A stretch of 64,000 nt of DNA from CAJXVA01 sp963761755 (GCA_963761755.1 CAVXIC010000039.1:992001-1056000); one strand, 5' to 3'. Counted from the stretch's first letter, positions 52,463 to 60,854 are shown. The notes: generated by a model not told the origin, from the sequence alone. Numbers and translations are program-made.

Positions 52463-53806
52463 ATGAGCACCTCTGAGACGCCCAAAGCCGAAGTGAACGT
52501 CGATGGCCGCGCCGGTGAGCGCAGCCGCGAGCTGATGGCCGCAGCGCAGCGGGTGATCCCCGGCGGGGTGAACAGCCCCGTGCGCGCCTTCGGTCCCGTC
52601 GGCGGCGATCCACCGTTCGTCCGCAAGGCCAAGGGCGCGCACGTCATCACCGAGGACGGCGTCGCGCTCATCGACTACATCGGAACGTGGGGTCCGGCGA
52701 TCCTGGGCCACGCCCACCCCGAGGTGATCGACGCCGTCCAGAAGGCGGTCCGCGACGGCCTGAGCTTCGGTGCCGCGTCGGCCGGCGAGGTCGAGTTCGC
52801 CGAGCTGGTGTGCTCGATGGTGCCCAGCCTACAGGGCGGCATGGTGCGAATGGTCAACTCGGGAACCGAAGCGACGATGAGCGCTCTTCGTCTCGCGCGC
52901 GGCTACACCGGCCGCGACAAGATCATCAAAATGGACGGTGGCTACCACGGCCACGCCGACTTCCTGCTGGTCGCTGCGGGATCGGGCGCCGCCACGCTGG
53001 GTCTCCCGGGGACGGCCGGCGTCCCTGCCGACGTCGTCAAGCAGACCCTGCTCGCCCCCCACAACGACCTCGACGCCGTCAAGGCCATCGTCGAGGAGTA
53101 CCCCGACGAGATCGCCGCGATCATCATCGAGCCGGTCTGCGGCAACATGGGATGCGTGCCGCCGCGCCCCGGCTACCTCGAGGGCCTGCGCGAGCTGACC
53201 GCCGAACGCGGCATCGTGTTGATCTTCGACGAGGTCATGACCGGCTTCCGCCTGGCCAAGGGCGGCGCACAAGAGCTGTTCGGCGTCACCCCCGACCTCA
53301 CCGCGCTGGGCAAGATCGTCGGCGGAGGCCTGCCGTGCGCTGCCTACGGCGGCAAGCGAGAGATCATGGAGAAGCTCGCGCCGCTCGGACCGGTCTACCA
53401 AGCAGGCACGCTGAGCGGGAACCCGATCGCGGTCGCGGCGGGCAAGACGACGCTCGAGATCCTGCAGCGCGACTCCCCCTACGCCCAGCTCGACGCCGCC
53501 ACCGAGCGCCTGGCCAAGGGCATCGTCGACGCCGCGGACGCGGCCGGTCTGCCCTTCACCAGCAACCGGGTCGGGTCCATGTTCACGGGCTTCTTCCGCA
53601 GCGGCGAAGTGCGCAACTACGAAGATGCCAAGGGCAGTGATCTGGGTCAGTTCACCCGATGGCACACCGCCATGCTGGAGCGCGGTGTCTACCTCGCCCC
53701 CTCCCAGTTCGAGTCCGGCTTCGTCTCGATCGCACACACCGACGCGATCATCGACCAGACGATCGAAGCCGCGAAGGACGCCATGGCTGCCGTGGTCGCG
53801 GGGTAG
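52463..53806 (+). CDS. hemL: glutamate-1-semialdehyde 2,1-aminomutase
   Basis: 447 residues. HemL converts glutamate-1-semialdehyde to 5-aminolevulinate, the committed tetrapyrrole precursor in the C5 pathway. Diagnostic segments: IPGGVNSPVRAFG, FVRKAKGAHV, GTWGPAILGHAHPEV, NSGTEATMSALRLARGYTGR, the PLP-contacting IFDEVMTGFR and Schiff-base K284 in LGKIVGGGLP. The late YQAGTLSGNPIAVAAG and the APSQFESGFVS region distinguish it from other class III aminotransferases. A leaderless-type box lies upstream. No other haem genes are adjacent. Confidence 0.96.
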   Translation: MSTSETPKAEVNVDGRAGERSRELMAAAQRVIPGGVNSPVRAFGPVGGDPPFVRKAKGAHVITEDGVALIDYIGTWGPAILGHAHPEVIDAVQKAVRDGLSFGAASAGEVEFAELVCSMVPSLQGGMVRMVNSGTEATMSALRLARGYTGRDKIIKMDGGYHGHADFLLVAAGSGAATLGLPGTAGVPADVVKQTLLAPHNDLDAVKAIVEEYPDEIAAIIIEPVCGNMGCVPPRPGYLEGLRELTAERGIVLIFDEVMTGFRLAKGGAQELFGVTPDLTALGKIVGGGLPCAAYGGKREIMEKLAPLGPVYQAGTLSGNPIAVAAGKTTLEILQRDSPYAQLDAATERLAKGIVDAADAAGLPFTSNRVGSMFTGFFRSGEVRNYEDAKGSDLGQFTRWHTAMLERGVYLAPSQFESGFVSIAHTDAIIDQTIEAAKDAMAAVVAG

Positions 53807-53830
53807 CCGACCATGCACGCCCGCTGACCT

Positions 53831-54757
53831 TCACTCCGAGAGGCTGCCCGCGATGGCGCTGGGCCATGACGCGCGCTCTTCGGGGGACAGGGTCACCGGG
53901 ATGGAGATCTCGGCTCCGGCCTCCATGAGGGCGCCGAGCGTCTCGACGTAATCCTTGACCATCTTGGCGGCCTCCTGGCGTTGGGGTTCGGAGAGGCGGT
54001 CGGCGGTGTCCTCGAGAGACTTGTCGATCAGCACGACCAAGTGGCGCTCTTGAGCCGACCGCAGGCTCTTTGCCGCCTTGACGTACTCGGAGGAGATCGA
54101 CGCATGCGCCTCCAGACGACGGACGTCATCGCACTGTTTCTGGTGCCAAGAGAAGATCTTGAAAACCTGCTTCGCAAGGGCGAGGACGACATCGGACTCG
54201 GGTCGGACACCGATCCACGCCGACTGCTCACGGAAGCCGATGACCGTGAACCCGGCGTCCAGAACGTTGCGACAGATCGCGTCGAGCGCCCCGGCGACGC
54301 CCCTGAGCATGGTTTCGAAGCTCGACAGCGACTGCAGACTCTGCTCGGGCAGCTTGAACAGCAGCGACGGGCCTTCGTCCTTCTTGGCGGCGTCGGCGTC
54401 ACCGTCGAGGTACTGACGGAGCGTCGAGCGGCGGTGCTCGAACTCTCGCCATGTGCGCTTGAGCTGAGTCGCAAGGTCGACGGTGGTGAGCCGGAACACG
54501 GCGGTATCCTCGATCCAGCGCCCGTTCGCCTCTTGCTCGAAGAACGAAAGCACTCGCTCGACGGACTCCGAGAGTCCCGGGACGCTGTCCGCTTCTTCGC
54601 AGAACTCGGTGATGGTCTTGGCGTTGACGAGCTCCTTGCCTCGAAACCTCAGCGAGACCTCGCGACGAAGGATTCCGAGCTCCTCGTCGGGCCTGCGTCG
54701 CTGCGGTCGCGCGCGGCGACGGCGCGAAACGATCCTGAACGGGCGCGCGGCCGACAT
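53831..54757 (-). CDS. hypothetical helical cytoplasmic protein
   Basis: 308 residues from the ATG at 54757. The first 25 residues are very basic (RPFRIVSRRRRARPQRRR), then the chain is mainly helical with acidic and basic repeats (VERVLSFFEQEANGR, TQLKRTWREFEHRR, VKAAKSLRSAQERHLVVLIDKSLED). No motif is recognisable. A basic tail followed by long helices would suit a nucleic-acid- or membrane-surface-binding structural protein, but this is speculation. It is convergent with hemL, 24 bases apart. Confidence 0.62.
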   Translation of the reverse strand: MSAARPFRIVSRRRRARPQRRRPDEELGILRREVSLRFRGKELVNAKTITEFCEEADSVPGLSESVERVLSFFEQEANGRWIEDTAVFRLTTVDLATQLKRTWREFEHRRSTLRQYLDGDADAAKKDEGPSLLFKLPEQSLQSLSSFETMLRGVAGALDAICRNVLDAGFTVIGFREQSAWIGVRPESDVVLALAKQVFKIFSWHQKQCDDVRRLEAHASISSEYVKAAKSLRSAQERHLVVLIDKSLEDTADRLSEPQRQEAAKMVKDYVETLGALMEAGAEISIPVTLSPEERASWPSAIAGSLSE

Positions 54758-54931
54758 CAGACCGTCCCATCCGGAGTCGCGGGACGTGGTGCCCCTTTGA
54801 ACGTGCTCAAACCTGTCACCACCCCTTCCCATCGGCCCCCGAGGGTCGAACTTGAGCAAGCCCCGACCGCGCCGTTTTCGGCCTCGAAGCGCACTCCGGG
54901 TGCGCGCAGGGCCTCGCCGGTGATGTCGCGC

Positions 54932-54937
54932 TACCAT
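54932..54937 (+). promoter_or_regulatory. -10-like hexamer TACCAT
   Basis: TACCAT ends 11 bases before the GTG at 54949. The GGAGA that follows it could instead serve as a ribosome-binding site, so a leaderless start is less certain here. Confidence 0.3.
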
Positions 54938-54948
54938 GGAGACCTTCC

Positions 54949-56139
54949 GTGGCCGGCCCCTTCATCGCGATCCAGTGCCCTCAGTGCTCGTCGACCGACG
55001 TTACCCTGCGCGGCGGCGGCCACTATCAGTGCAACCACTGCTCGACGACGTTCGTCAACCAGGCGGCGCGACCATCCGCACCACCCGAACGCCGGCAGCT
55101 CAAGGCGCCCGTGGTCAACTCCTACGGGCCGCAGAACCACGCGCCGGTCACGGTGCATCATGCGGCGCCGGCGGCTCGGTTTCGGTGGGGATGGTGGCTG
55201 TTCATGATGCTCTTCACTTTGGGCGCGCCAGCGATCGGAGGGATCATCACCTACCTGCAGAGCGCCAAGGCGACGCAGACCGCCGCGCAGACCGCTACGA
55301 AGGTGGTCAGCACCAACACCCCCACGATCGCCACCGCCCCCTCGCAAGTCCAGCCTCACCGATCGGATGCGAAGACGCCGTACGCCAAGGCTGCCGCGGA
55401 CGTCGACGCGTCCCCCGACGACAGCGAGGATTCGGCCAGCGCAGAAAGCACGTCCCTGGACGGGTTTCAGGCGCTGAGGGGGTGCTCCTGCCGCGCGAAG
55501 TCGGGCACGGTCGATCTGCACACCCGCTACGACGGCGGCAGTACGACGATCACCACCACCGGGACGACGCGCAGCATGGGGCTCTCCTTCGCCGTCGAAG
55601 TCCAGGGACGGACCCCCTTCTCCCTTCCTCTGACCTCCACGACGGCGCCGGCGAAGCGCTACCCGATGGGCCGCTTTCCCCTGGGCGTCGGCTGCAGCGG
55701 GGACACCCTCGTCATCGCCTCGGGCCGGGCCCTGACCGCATGGTCGCTGACGGATCGCAAGGCGTTGTGGACACAGGAGCTGCCGGCGAGCTTCGGCGAC
55801 GTCCGACCGGCGGACGCGCCCGCGATCGACTGCAAGTCGCTCAGCGTACGCGGGGATGTGGCGTCGGTCCGCGTCGGCGGCCAGACCGTCGCCGCGAGAC
55901 TCGCGGATGGGGAGCCCCCGAGCAGCAAGCGGCCCAAGGTTGAACCGGAGCCAGCGCCACCGCCCAAGCCCGACGCACCCAAGCCCAGCCCGACCCCCGA
56001 CACCACGCCCAAGCCCAGCCCGGCGCCCGACGCCACGCCCAAGCCCGTCCCGGAACCCAGCCCCGACGACGCAGCCCCGTCGAAGGGCAAGAAGAAGAAA
56101 AAGAAGAAGGGCAAGAAGAAGAAGAAAAAGAAGGGCTGA
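54949..56139 (+). CDS. zinc-ribbon membrane protein with Lys-rich tail
   Basis: 396 residues from a GTG. Residues 9-30 form a zinc ribbon (CPQCSSTDV and CNHCSTTF). After a linker, one membrane helix (WWLFMMLFTLGAPAIGGIITY, about residues 82-102) leads to an outer part with two Cys (GCSCRAK) and a beta-rich domain with a propeller-like strand (ALTAWSLTDRKALWTQEL). A Pro/Lys/Ala-rich stretch ends in KGKKKKKKKGKKKKKKKG. The layout, cytoplasmic zinc ribbon, single helix, extracytoplasmic domain, suggests a sensor or scaffold. The poly-Lys end may bind anionic envelope polymers. Confidence 0.75.
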   Translation: MAGPFIAIQCPQCSSTDVTLRGGGHYQCNHCSTTFVNQAARPSAPPERRQLKAPVVNSYGPQNHAPVTVHHAAPAARFRWGWWLFMMLFTLGAPAIGGIITYLQSAKATQTAAQTATKVVSTNTPTIATAPSQVQPHRSDAKTPYAKAAADVDASPDDSEDSASAESTSLDGFQALRGCSCRAKSGTVDLHTRYDGGSTTITTTGTTRSMGLSFAVEVQGRTPFSLPLTSTTAPAKRYPMGRFPLGVGCSGDTLVIASGRALTAWSLTDRKALWTQELPASFGDVRPADAPAIDCKSLSVRGDVASVRVGGQTVAARLADGEPPSSKRPKVEPEPAPPPKPDAPKPSPTPDTTPKPSPAPDATPKPVPEPSPDDAAPSKGKKKKKKKGKKKKKKKG

Positions 56140-56188
56140 GTCGAGCTCGGTTTGTCGCCGGGACGCGGCGGTGCCATGCTCCCAGGCG

Positions 56189-56535
56189 GTGAGCGACGAC
56201 CCGCCCAAGCAGCCGCCCAAGCCGGCGGTCTGGTACCGCTACATGGATGCCTCCTCACTCGGCATCGAAATCGCGGTTTCGGTCGTCATCGGGGCGGCAG
56301 CCGGCATGTGGCTCGAGAAGAACGTCACCCATTGGGCGCCATGGACCTCGGTCATCGGCATGATGCTCGGCGTGGCGACGGCGGGGCGGGCGATCGTCCG
56401 GACCGCGCGCAAGTACACCAAGCAGCTCCGCGAGCAGGACGCCCAAGAGAAGGCCGAGGCGGCCGAGGCGGCCGAGCGGCCGAGGCGGCCGGCGGTACCG
56501 ATCGACAGACCGACCGGACTCAGGACTCCCCATGA
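56189..56535 (+). CDS. AtpZ/AtpI-family protein with frame break near C-terminus
   Basis: GTG at 56189. The N-terminal 90 residues match the short AtpZ/AtpI-like membrane proteins encoded before F0 genes: PAVWYRYMDASSLGIEIAVS, VVIGAAAGMWLEKNVT and a second helix, then a charged tail. The literal frame does not stop until 57049, running through atpI and beyond with no family sequence. A run of 9-base units GAGGCGGCC at 56456-56490 contains one 8-base unit (GAGCGGCC, 56474-56481); restoring the missing base would end the protein at the TGA at 56533-56535, an ATGA overlap with atpI. I therefore give 56535 as the likely natural end. Confidence 0.7.
56456..56490 (+). repeat. GAGGCGGCC repeat with one short unit
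   Basis: Four consecutive units read GAGGCGGCC, GAGGCGGCC, GAGCGGCC, GAGGCGGCC. The 8-base third unit shifts the reading frame of the AtpZ-like gene. It encodes the Ala/Glu tail AEAAEAAE before the shift. Confidence 0.85.
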
Positions 56536-56915
56536 ACGACCAAGCCCGCAGCCGACTGCTCTCGCGCATCCTGCAGTGGACCGTGGCGCTCACCGTGCCG
56601 GTCTTCGCCGCCGGCTGGGTCCTGTGGGATTTCTCAACCGCGCTGGGGATCCTGTGCGGAGCCGGACTCGGCGCGCTCAACTTCCTCCTGCTGGGGCGCT
56701 CGCTCCAGCGGATGTTCGAGAGCCCCGACGAACACCGCGGTTCCAAGTGGAGCCTGCCGATCGCGATGCTGCTCAAGTGGCCCCTCATCCTGGGGGCCTT
56801 GGCGATCGTGATGTTCTACCTGCCGGTCAGCCCGCAGGGCGTGGCCGTCGGCGCCCTGGTGTCCCTGGTCGCAGGGTCCACCGCCGCCTTGCGCGAGCAC
56901 CGGGCCTCGACCTGA
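56532..56915 (+). CDS. atpI: ATP synthase subunit I-like protein
   Basis: 127 residues with four hydrophobic segments (about 15-35, 38-55, 75-95, 100-118), the plan of AtpI/ATP_synt_I proteins that help assemble the c-ring of the F0 sector. The conserved-looking FSTALGILCGAGLGALNFLLLGRSL is where the family has its G-x3-G helix-packing pattern. The start ATG overlaps the (restored) AtpZ-like stop. The position before atpB supports the assignment; on sequence alone it would be moderate. Confidence 0.8.
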   Translation: MNDQARSRLLSRILQWTVALTVPVFAAGWVLWDFSTALGILCGAGLGALNFLLLGRSLQRMFESPDEHRGSKWSLPIAMLLKWPLILGALAIVMFYLPVSPQGVAVGALVSLVAGSTAALREHRAST

Positions 56916-56927
56916 GATCGCCCACAC

Positions 56928-56967
56928 CCCGGAGGGAGGCGATCCCGCGGGGGAGCCGCCCTCCGGG
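56928..56967 (+). promoter_or_regulatory. hairpin between atpI and atpB
   Basis: CCCGGAGGGAGGC and GCCGCCCTCCGGG form a 13-base stem with one mismatch and a 14-base loop. It begins 12 bases after the atpI stop in a 280-base gap unusual for an ATP synthase operon. Without a T run, it may be an attenuator, a processing site or a Rho-assisted terminator that lets atpB-atpE be expressed separately. Confidence 0.45.
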
Positions 56968-57195
56968 ACACCATCGATCTCTCGAACGATCCCGGGGGCC
57001 TACGCGGTTTGCGGCTCACCGCCCGTTTCGAGCGGGCCGCGAGACGTGAGGGACCTCGATCCTGAACCGCCGTTTCAGCCGAAATTCGGCATCAAACCGG
57101 GGCCTAGACGGTCTTCGCCGCCTTGCACACACGGTGAGGGTTTGGTACATGCCCGCCGACCCGATGCGGCGCTCTGCCGCGGGGACCTTCCGGCC

Positions 57196-57978
57196 ATGGG
57201 CGACCACGACACCTGGTACTCGATTCTGCCGTTCTGGCACTCCCTCGAGGCAGCGCTCGAGCCCAGTCTCGCGCGGACGGAGCCGTTCCTCATTTTTGGG
57301 GCGAGCCACTTCACGCTGATCCACGTGTTCGGAGCTCTGATCGCGTGCGCGATCATCTTCGTGGCCACCTTCCGCTACCGCGGCAGCCTCTCGGACGCCA
57401 CCGGCGGCGTGGTGCCCCCCCGCAAGTTCAACCTGGCCTCCATGATGGATGGCTTCGTCGGCGCGGTGTACAAGTTCTCCGTCGACGTGATGGGCGAGGA
57501 AAACGCGAAGCGTTATCTCCACATCACCGGCACGTTGGCGCTGTTCATCTTCTGCAGCAACATTCAGGGTCTCATCCCTGGGTTCCTGCCCCCCACCGAC
57601 ACGCTCAAGACGAACCTGGCGCTCTCGCTCATCGTCTTCTGCATCTACGTCGGCGTGGGCGTGATGCGAAATCCTCGTCACTTCCTCGGAGAGTTCCTCG
57701 GTCCGAATATTGGCGGCCTTCCCCTGATGGCCCCGCTGTTTCTCCCGATCGAGCTCGCCAGCCACATCGCCCGCCCGGTCTCCCTGGCGCTGCGGTTGCT
57801 CGGCAACATCGTCGCCGACCACAAGGTCGTCGGCGCGATCGCGGGCCTGGTCGCACTCCTGCTTCCGGTGCCGTTCCTGCTGCTCGGGGTGTTGGTCGCG
57901 ATCGTCCAGACCCTCGTCTTCACCCTGCTCACCATCATTTACATCGGCCTCGCGGTTTCGCACGGCGAGGGCCACTAG
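57196..57978 (+). CDS. atpB: ATP synthase F0 subunit a
   Basis: 260 residues from the ATG at 57196 (the frame extends to 57046 without family sequence). Subunit a forms the proton half-channels next to the c-ring. The essential Arg lies in RPVSLALRLLGNIVADH, the invariant R-L-x-x-N motif, and LMAPLFLPIELASHIARP is the preceding helix. The N-terminal HFTLIHVFGALI and the LHITGTLALFIFCSNIQGLIPG helices complete the fold. It is followed by atpE after 44 bases. The b, delta and F1 genes are not present. Confidence 0.95.
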   Translation: MGDHDTWYSILPFWHSLEAALEPSLARTEPFLIFGASHFTLIHVFGALIACAIIFVATFRYRGSLSDATGGVVPPRKFNLASMMDGFVGAVYKFSVDVMGEENAKRYLHITGTLALFIFCSNIQGLIPGFLPPTDTLKTNLALSLIVFCIYVGVGVMRNPRHFLGEFLGPNIGGLPLMAPLFLPIELASHIARPVSLALRLLGNIVADHKVVGAIAGLVALLLPVPFLLLGVLVAIVQTLVFTLLTIIYIGLAVSHGEGH

Positions 57979-58022
57979 ATCTCCAGCTCCGCATTCGAGC
58001 TGCTCAGAAAAGAAGAGACATC

Positions 58023-58343
58023 ATGAAGAACCGCATTGCGACGCTCTCCGCCTTCGCCGCCGCGTTCCTTGCTCCCGCCGTGGCTCTCGCTGCGCCGGCC
58101 GCAGGCGGTGGTCCCAACGACGCTGTTTTCGCCGTTTGCATGTGCTTTGGCGTTGCCATTGCCGCAGTCGGTGGTGGTCTCGGCCAAGGCCGTGCCGCAT
58201 CCGCAGCACTCGACGGCATCTGCCGCAACCCCGGCTCCGCCGACAAGGTGTTCACCCCGCTCCTTCTTTCGCTGGCGTTCATCGAGTCGCTGGTCATCTT
58301 CACCCTCGTCGTCGCGCTCATCGTTTCGGGCAAGATGGCCTGA
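58023..58343 (+). CDS. atpE: ATP synthase F0 subunit c
   Basis: 106 residues, longer than the usual 75-90 because of an N-terminal signal-peptide-like extension (MKNRIATLSAFAAAF to ALAAPAAG). The mature hairpin has a first helix with the glycine motif VGGGLGQGRAA, the polar loop CRNPGSADK, and a second helix with the ion-binding Glu in LAFIESLVIFTL. A hydroxyl residue next to the Glu (S) is not enough to distinguish Na+ from H+ use. AAGAAGAG lies upstream of the ATG, a usable ribosome-binding site. A terminator follows. Confidence 0.95.
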   Translation: MKNRIATLSAFAAAFLAPAVALAAPAAGGGPNDAVFAVCMCFGVAIAAVGGGLGQGRAASAALDGICRNPGSADKVFTPLLLSLAFIESLVIFTLVVALIVSGKMA

Positions 58344-58368
58344 AGCACTGCGCACGCGCTTCAACCGA

Positions 58369-58405
58369 AAGAGGCGGTCCGGAACTCCGGCCGCCTCTTC
58401 TTCGT
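58369..58405 (+). terminator. terminator after atpE
   Basis: A stem of AAGAGGCGG with CCGCCTCTT and an inner TCCGGA/CCGG pairing is followed by a short T-rich run (TTCTTCGTT). It closes the F0 gene group and faces the convergent gene at 58430. Confidence 0.75.
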
Positions 58406-58429
58406 TGGTTCGAGCCCCCCGCGACGGCT

Positions 58430-59617
58430 TCAAATCGGGGGTTGCGGCAGCTCGAGGCGGAACACCGCCCCGCCAATGTGCTCCGGCTCGAACACGAGCC
58501 GTCCCCCGAGCATCCGCGCGAGACGCCTGGACGCCGCCAGGCCCATCCCTCCCCACGCACCGTCCTGTCCCAGGCTGGAGACCGGTTCGAACGCGCTTGC
58601 GGCCTCCTCAGGCGGAATCCCCGGCCCGTCGTCAGCGATCGTGACCGTCCAGCGTCCGTGGTCGTGACCGCCGCGGACGACGACGAGGTGCGCACCGCGG
58701 CGAAATGCGTGGTCGAGCAGGTAGGAGAAGATCTGGCGGATGTACCCCTCGTGGGTCAGAACAACGAGATCGTCGAGCTCGACGCACGTGGACCCCTGGG
58801 GATAGATGCTCCTGAGCGAGTCGCCGCACCCGGTGATCAGGCCCCGAGCATCCACCTCTCGACGCTCGGCCGGAACCGCCGGCCTGAGCCGCATGAGGTC
58901 GTGAAGGCCCCGCGATGCCAGGTTTGCCCGTCCGGCGAGGCTCTGCATCAGCGTCAGCTCCTCTCGGCCCAGCTCCCCAATCTCGTGGGCATGTCCATCC
59001 TTGAACAGTCCCAACATCGCCTCGATGCGCATCAGCTGTGACGAGACATCGCGCCGCAGCGCTGCTCCCATGGCCTGGATGTCCGCGTTCTCCTCCTCCA
59101 GGAGCCTGCAAGCCGAGACGAGGGTCGCCGAGCTTCGCCGCCCCTGCAGCAGCTCGACGACGGTTGCCGCCAGCGAGCCCAGCAGCTGCCGCTCCTCGCT
59201 GGACAAGGTTCGGGGGACGCGATCGATCAGGCACAGAGTGCCGAGCCGTACACCCGGATCGACCTCGAGCGGAGCGCCGGCGTAGAACCGAACCCTCGGT
59301 TCGCCGCGAACGAGGGGATTGTCGAAGAACCGAGGATCCAGCGACGCGTCGGGCACCTCGAGGATCTCCGAGTTCAAGATGGCGTGAGCACAAAAGGCGA
59401 TCTCGCGGGGGGTCTGGTGGACGTCGAGCCCGACTTCAGACTTGAACCACTGCCGCTGAGCGTCCACCAAGCTCACCAGAACGATCGGGCAGCCGAAGAG
59501 ATGCTCGGCCAGGCGCGTGATCCGATCGAATCCAGGCTCGGCAGGGGTGTCGAGCACTTCGAACCCGTGCAGCGTTGCGAGCCGCAGCGCTTCGTTCGCG
59601 GGTTCGGGAGCGTTCAC
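58430..59617 (-). CDS. GAF-domain protein with histidine-kinase-like ATPase, no phospho-acceptor His
   Basis: 395 residues from a GTG. Residues 1-165 are a GAF domain (ITRLAEHLFGCPIVLVSLVD, FYAGAPLEVDPGVRLGTLC and LIDRVPRTLS). A helical linker follows, then a HATPase_c domain with TIADDGPGIPPEE (G1) and GGMGLAASRRLARMLGGRL (G2). Where kinases have an H-box, the chain reads LRRDVSSQLMRIEAM with no His, and the N-box is YLLDHAF rather than N-x3-N. It may be a sensor that no longer autophosphorylates, or a histidine-kinase-like regulator. A TATACT hexamer ends 6 bases before the start. Confidence 0.8.
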   Translation of the reverse strand: MNAPEPANEALRLATLHGFEVLDTPAEPGFDRITRLAEHLFGCPIVLVSLVDAQRQWFKSEVGLDVHQTPREIAFCAHAILNSEILEVPDASLDPRFFDNPLVRGEPRVRFYAGAPLEVDPGVRLGTLCLIDRVPRTLSSEERQLLGSLAATVVELLQGRRSSATLVSACRLLEEENADIQAMGAALRRDVSSQLMRIEAMLGLFKDGHAHEIGELGREELTLMQSLAGRANLASRGLHDLMRLRPAVPAERREVDARGLITGCGDSLRSIYPQGSTCVELDDLVVLTHEGYIRQIFSYLLDHAFRRGAHLVVVRGGHDHGRWTVTIADDGPGIPPEEAASAFEPVSSLGQDGAWGGMGLAASRRLARMLGGRLVFEPEHIGGAVFRLELPQPPI

Positions 59618-59623
59618 CGCTCG

Positions 59624-59629
59624 AGTATA
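59624..59629 (-). promoter_or_regulatory. -10-like hexamer TATACT, leaderless start
   Basis: TATACT, five of six to TATAAT, ends 6 bases before the GTG at 59617 on the minus strand. It is one of the strongest single cases for leaderless initiation in the window. Confidence 0.55.
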
Positions 59630-59933
59630 GACCCGCGACTGCGTCGTGCAGAACGGCCACTTGGCCGCCGTGCGACGGCGCTTGCCTCGGGCTGGAAGCT
59701 CCTGCACGCGCGCGCTTGCGCCCCGAGGGAATGGGGCCGTGTGCTCCCGCTACCCGATCTGGAACCCCCCCGTCAGGAGCACTTCCCTATCCGGGTCATC
59801 GACCCCACGCGCGGTGAAAAAAGGCTCTGCGAGGCGCAATCGGGTCGCAACTCGCCGAGACCGGGGCCGTCTGATCGGGCAACTGGCCGCTCGGAAACAT
59901 GTCTCCGAGGGACCGGTCGCAGGAGACCACGCC

Positions 59934-60797
59934 ATGCACAAGCACATCATCGCCACGTTCCTCGTCGCCACATGCTTCACCCAGACGGGGTGCACGATCA
60001 TCTCGCACTTCGTTCAGAAGAAGAAATCCGACGACGCCGCAGCCGCCGAAGCAGCGGACAAGAAGGAGCTCGAGGCAACGATCGCGAAGAAGGACCTCGA
60101 CAAGCTCAAGACCGAGTGCAAGGGCAAGGGCACCGCGGAGGCTCCACCGAAGCGGGACTGGTGCGAGGGCTACCAGCAGGTCTTCGTGGAGAACGCCGGC
60201 AGCATGCAGTGCGATGCGGCTTGGACCGAGTACAGCGAGGGTGCCAAGGACATCGGTGTCACGCAGCAGATGACCGAGTCGATGGCGCTCGCGCTCGCAG
60301 ACTGCGAGAAGTGGGACGTGTATTTCAGCGAGTTCGTGCCGAAGTCGGGATCCCCGGGCGTCCGACCGATGGACGAGCGCCTGGAGAAGGCCTTCCTGAC
60401 GCAGACGACCGGGGGCGGAGACATGGAGCCCAGCGTCGAGAGCATGGTCCTCGGGCACCTGCTGGGGCTACAAAAGAGCAAGAAGGCGTCCGGATCGTGC
60501 GAGGACTACCTCGCCGCGTCCTCGACGTACGCAGACAACTCGACCTACGTGGCCATCTTGGTGGAGAAGCAGTGCAAGGACGCCGTGCCGGTGTTCGAGC
60601 AGGGCCTGCTCTCCGACGACGGCTACGTGCGCGCCAATTCGTGCACCGGCCTCGCGAAGGTCGGCGAAGCCAAGCACGTCAAAGCGCTGCAGAACCTCGC
60701 CTGGACCGACAAGTTCGAGGGCTCCAACTACTCGATGCCGGTACGCGAGGCCTGCCGCGACGCGTTCGGCAAGCTCGAGACACGCCTGTCGATGTAG
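59934..60797 (+). CDS. lipoprotein with C-terminal HEAT-like repeats
   Basis: 287 residues. The signal ends in the lipobox QTGC. A Lys/Ala/Asp-rich helix (HFVQKKKSDDAAAAEAADKK) leads to a mainly helical body with Cys pairs, and the last 90 residues contain HEAT-like helix pairs (DAVPVFEQGLLSDDGYVRAN, CTGLAKVGEAKHVKALQNLA). Such repeats bind other proteins. The start is supported by GCAGGAGA nine bases upstream, one of the few good ribosome-binding sites on a lipoprotein gene here. The function is unknown. Confidence 0.72.
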   Translation: MHKHIIATFLVATCFTQTGCTIISHFVQKKKSDDAAAAEAADKKELEATIAKKDLDKLKTECKGKGTAEAPPKRDWCEGYQQVFVENAGSMQCDAAWTEYSEGAKDIGVTQQMTESMALALADCEKWDVYFSEFVPKSGSPGVRPMDERLEKAFLTQTTGGGDMEPSVESMVLGHLLGLQKSKKASGSCEDYLAASSTYADNSTYVAILVEKQCKDAVPVFEQGLLSDDGYVRANSCTGLAKVGEAKHVKALQNLAWTDKFEGSNYSMPVREACRDAFGKLETRLSM

Positions 60798-60854
60798 CCC
60801 TGCTGGACTTTCGAGCTGGCCGTGAGCCCTGCTAGAACTTCGAGCTGGCCGTGA
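60797..60854. repeat. 29-bp tandem duplication at convergent gene ends
   Basis: Two adjacent 29-base copies (60797-60825 and 60826-60854), differing at three positions, start with GCCCTGCT and end with CGAGCTGGCCGTGA. The second copy includes the stop and last codons of the cyclic-nucleotide-binding gene, so the first is a duplicated 3' end. Confidence 0.85.

Noticed and set aside
54949..56139. DNA-binding regulator from its zinc ribbon
   Set aside because: The ribbon is followed by a membrane helix and an outer domain; no DNA-binding helix is visible.
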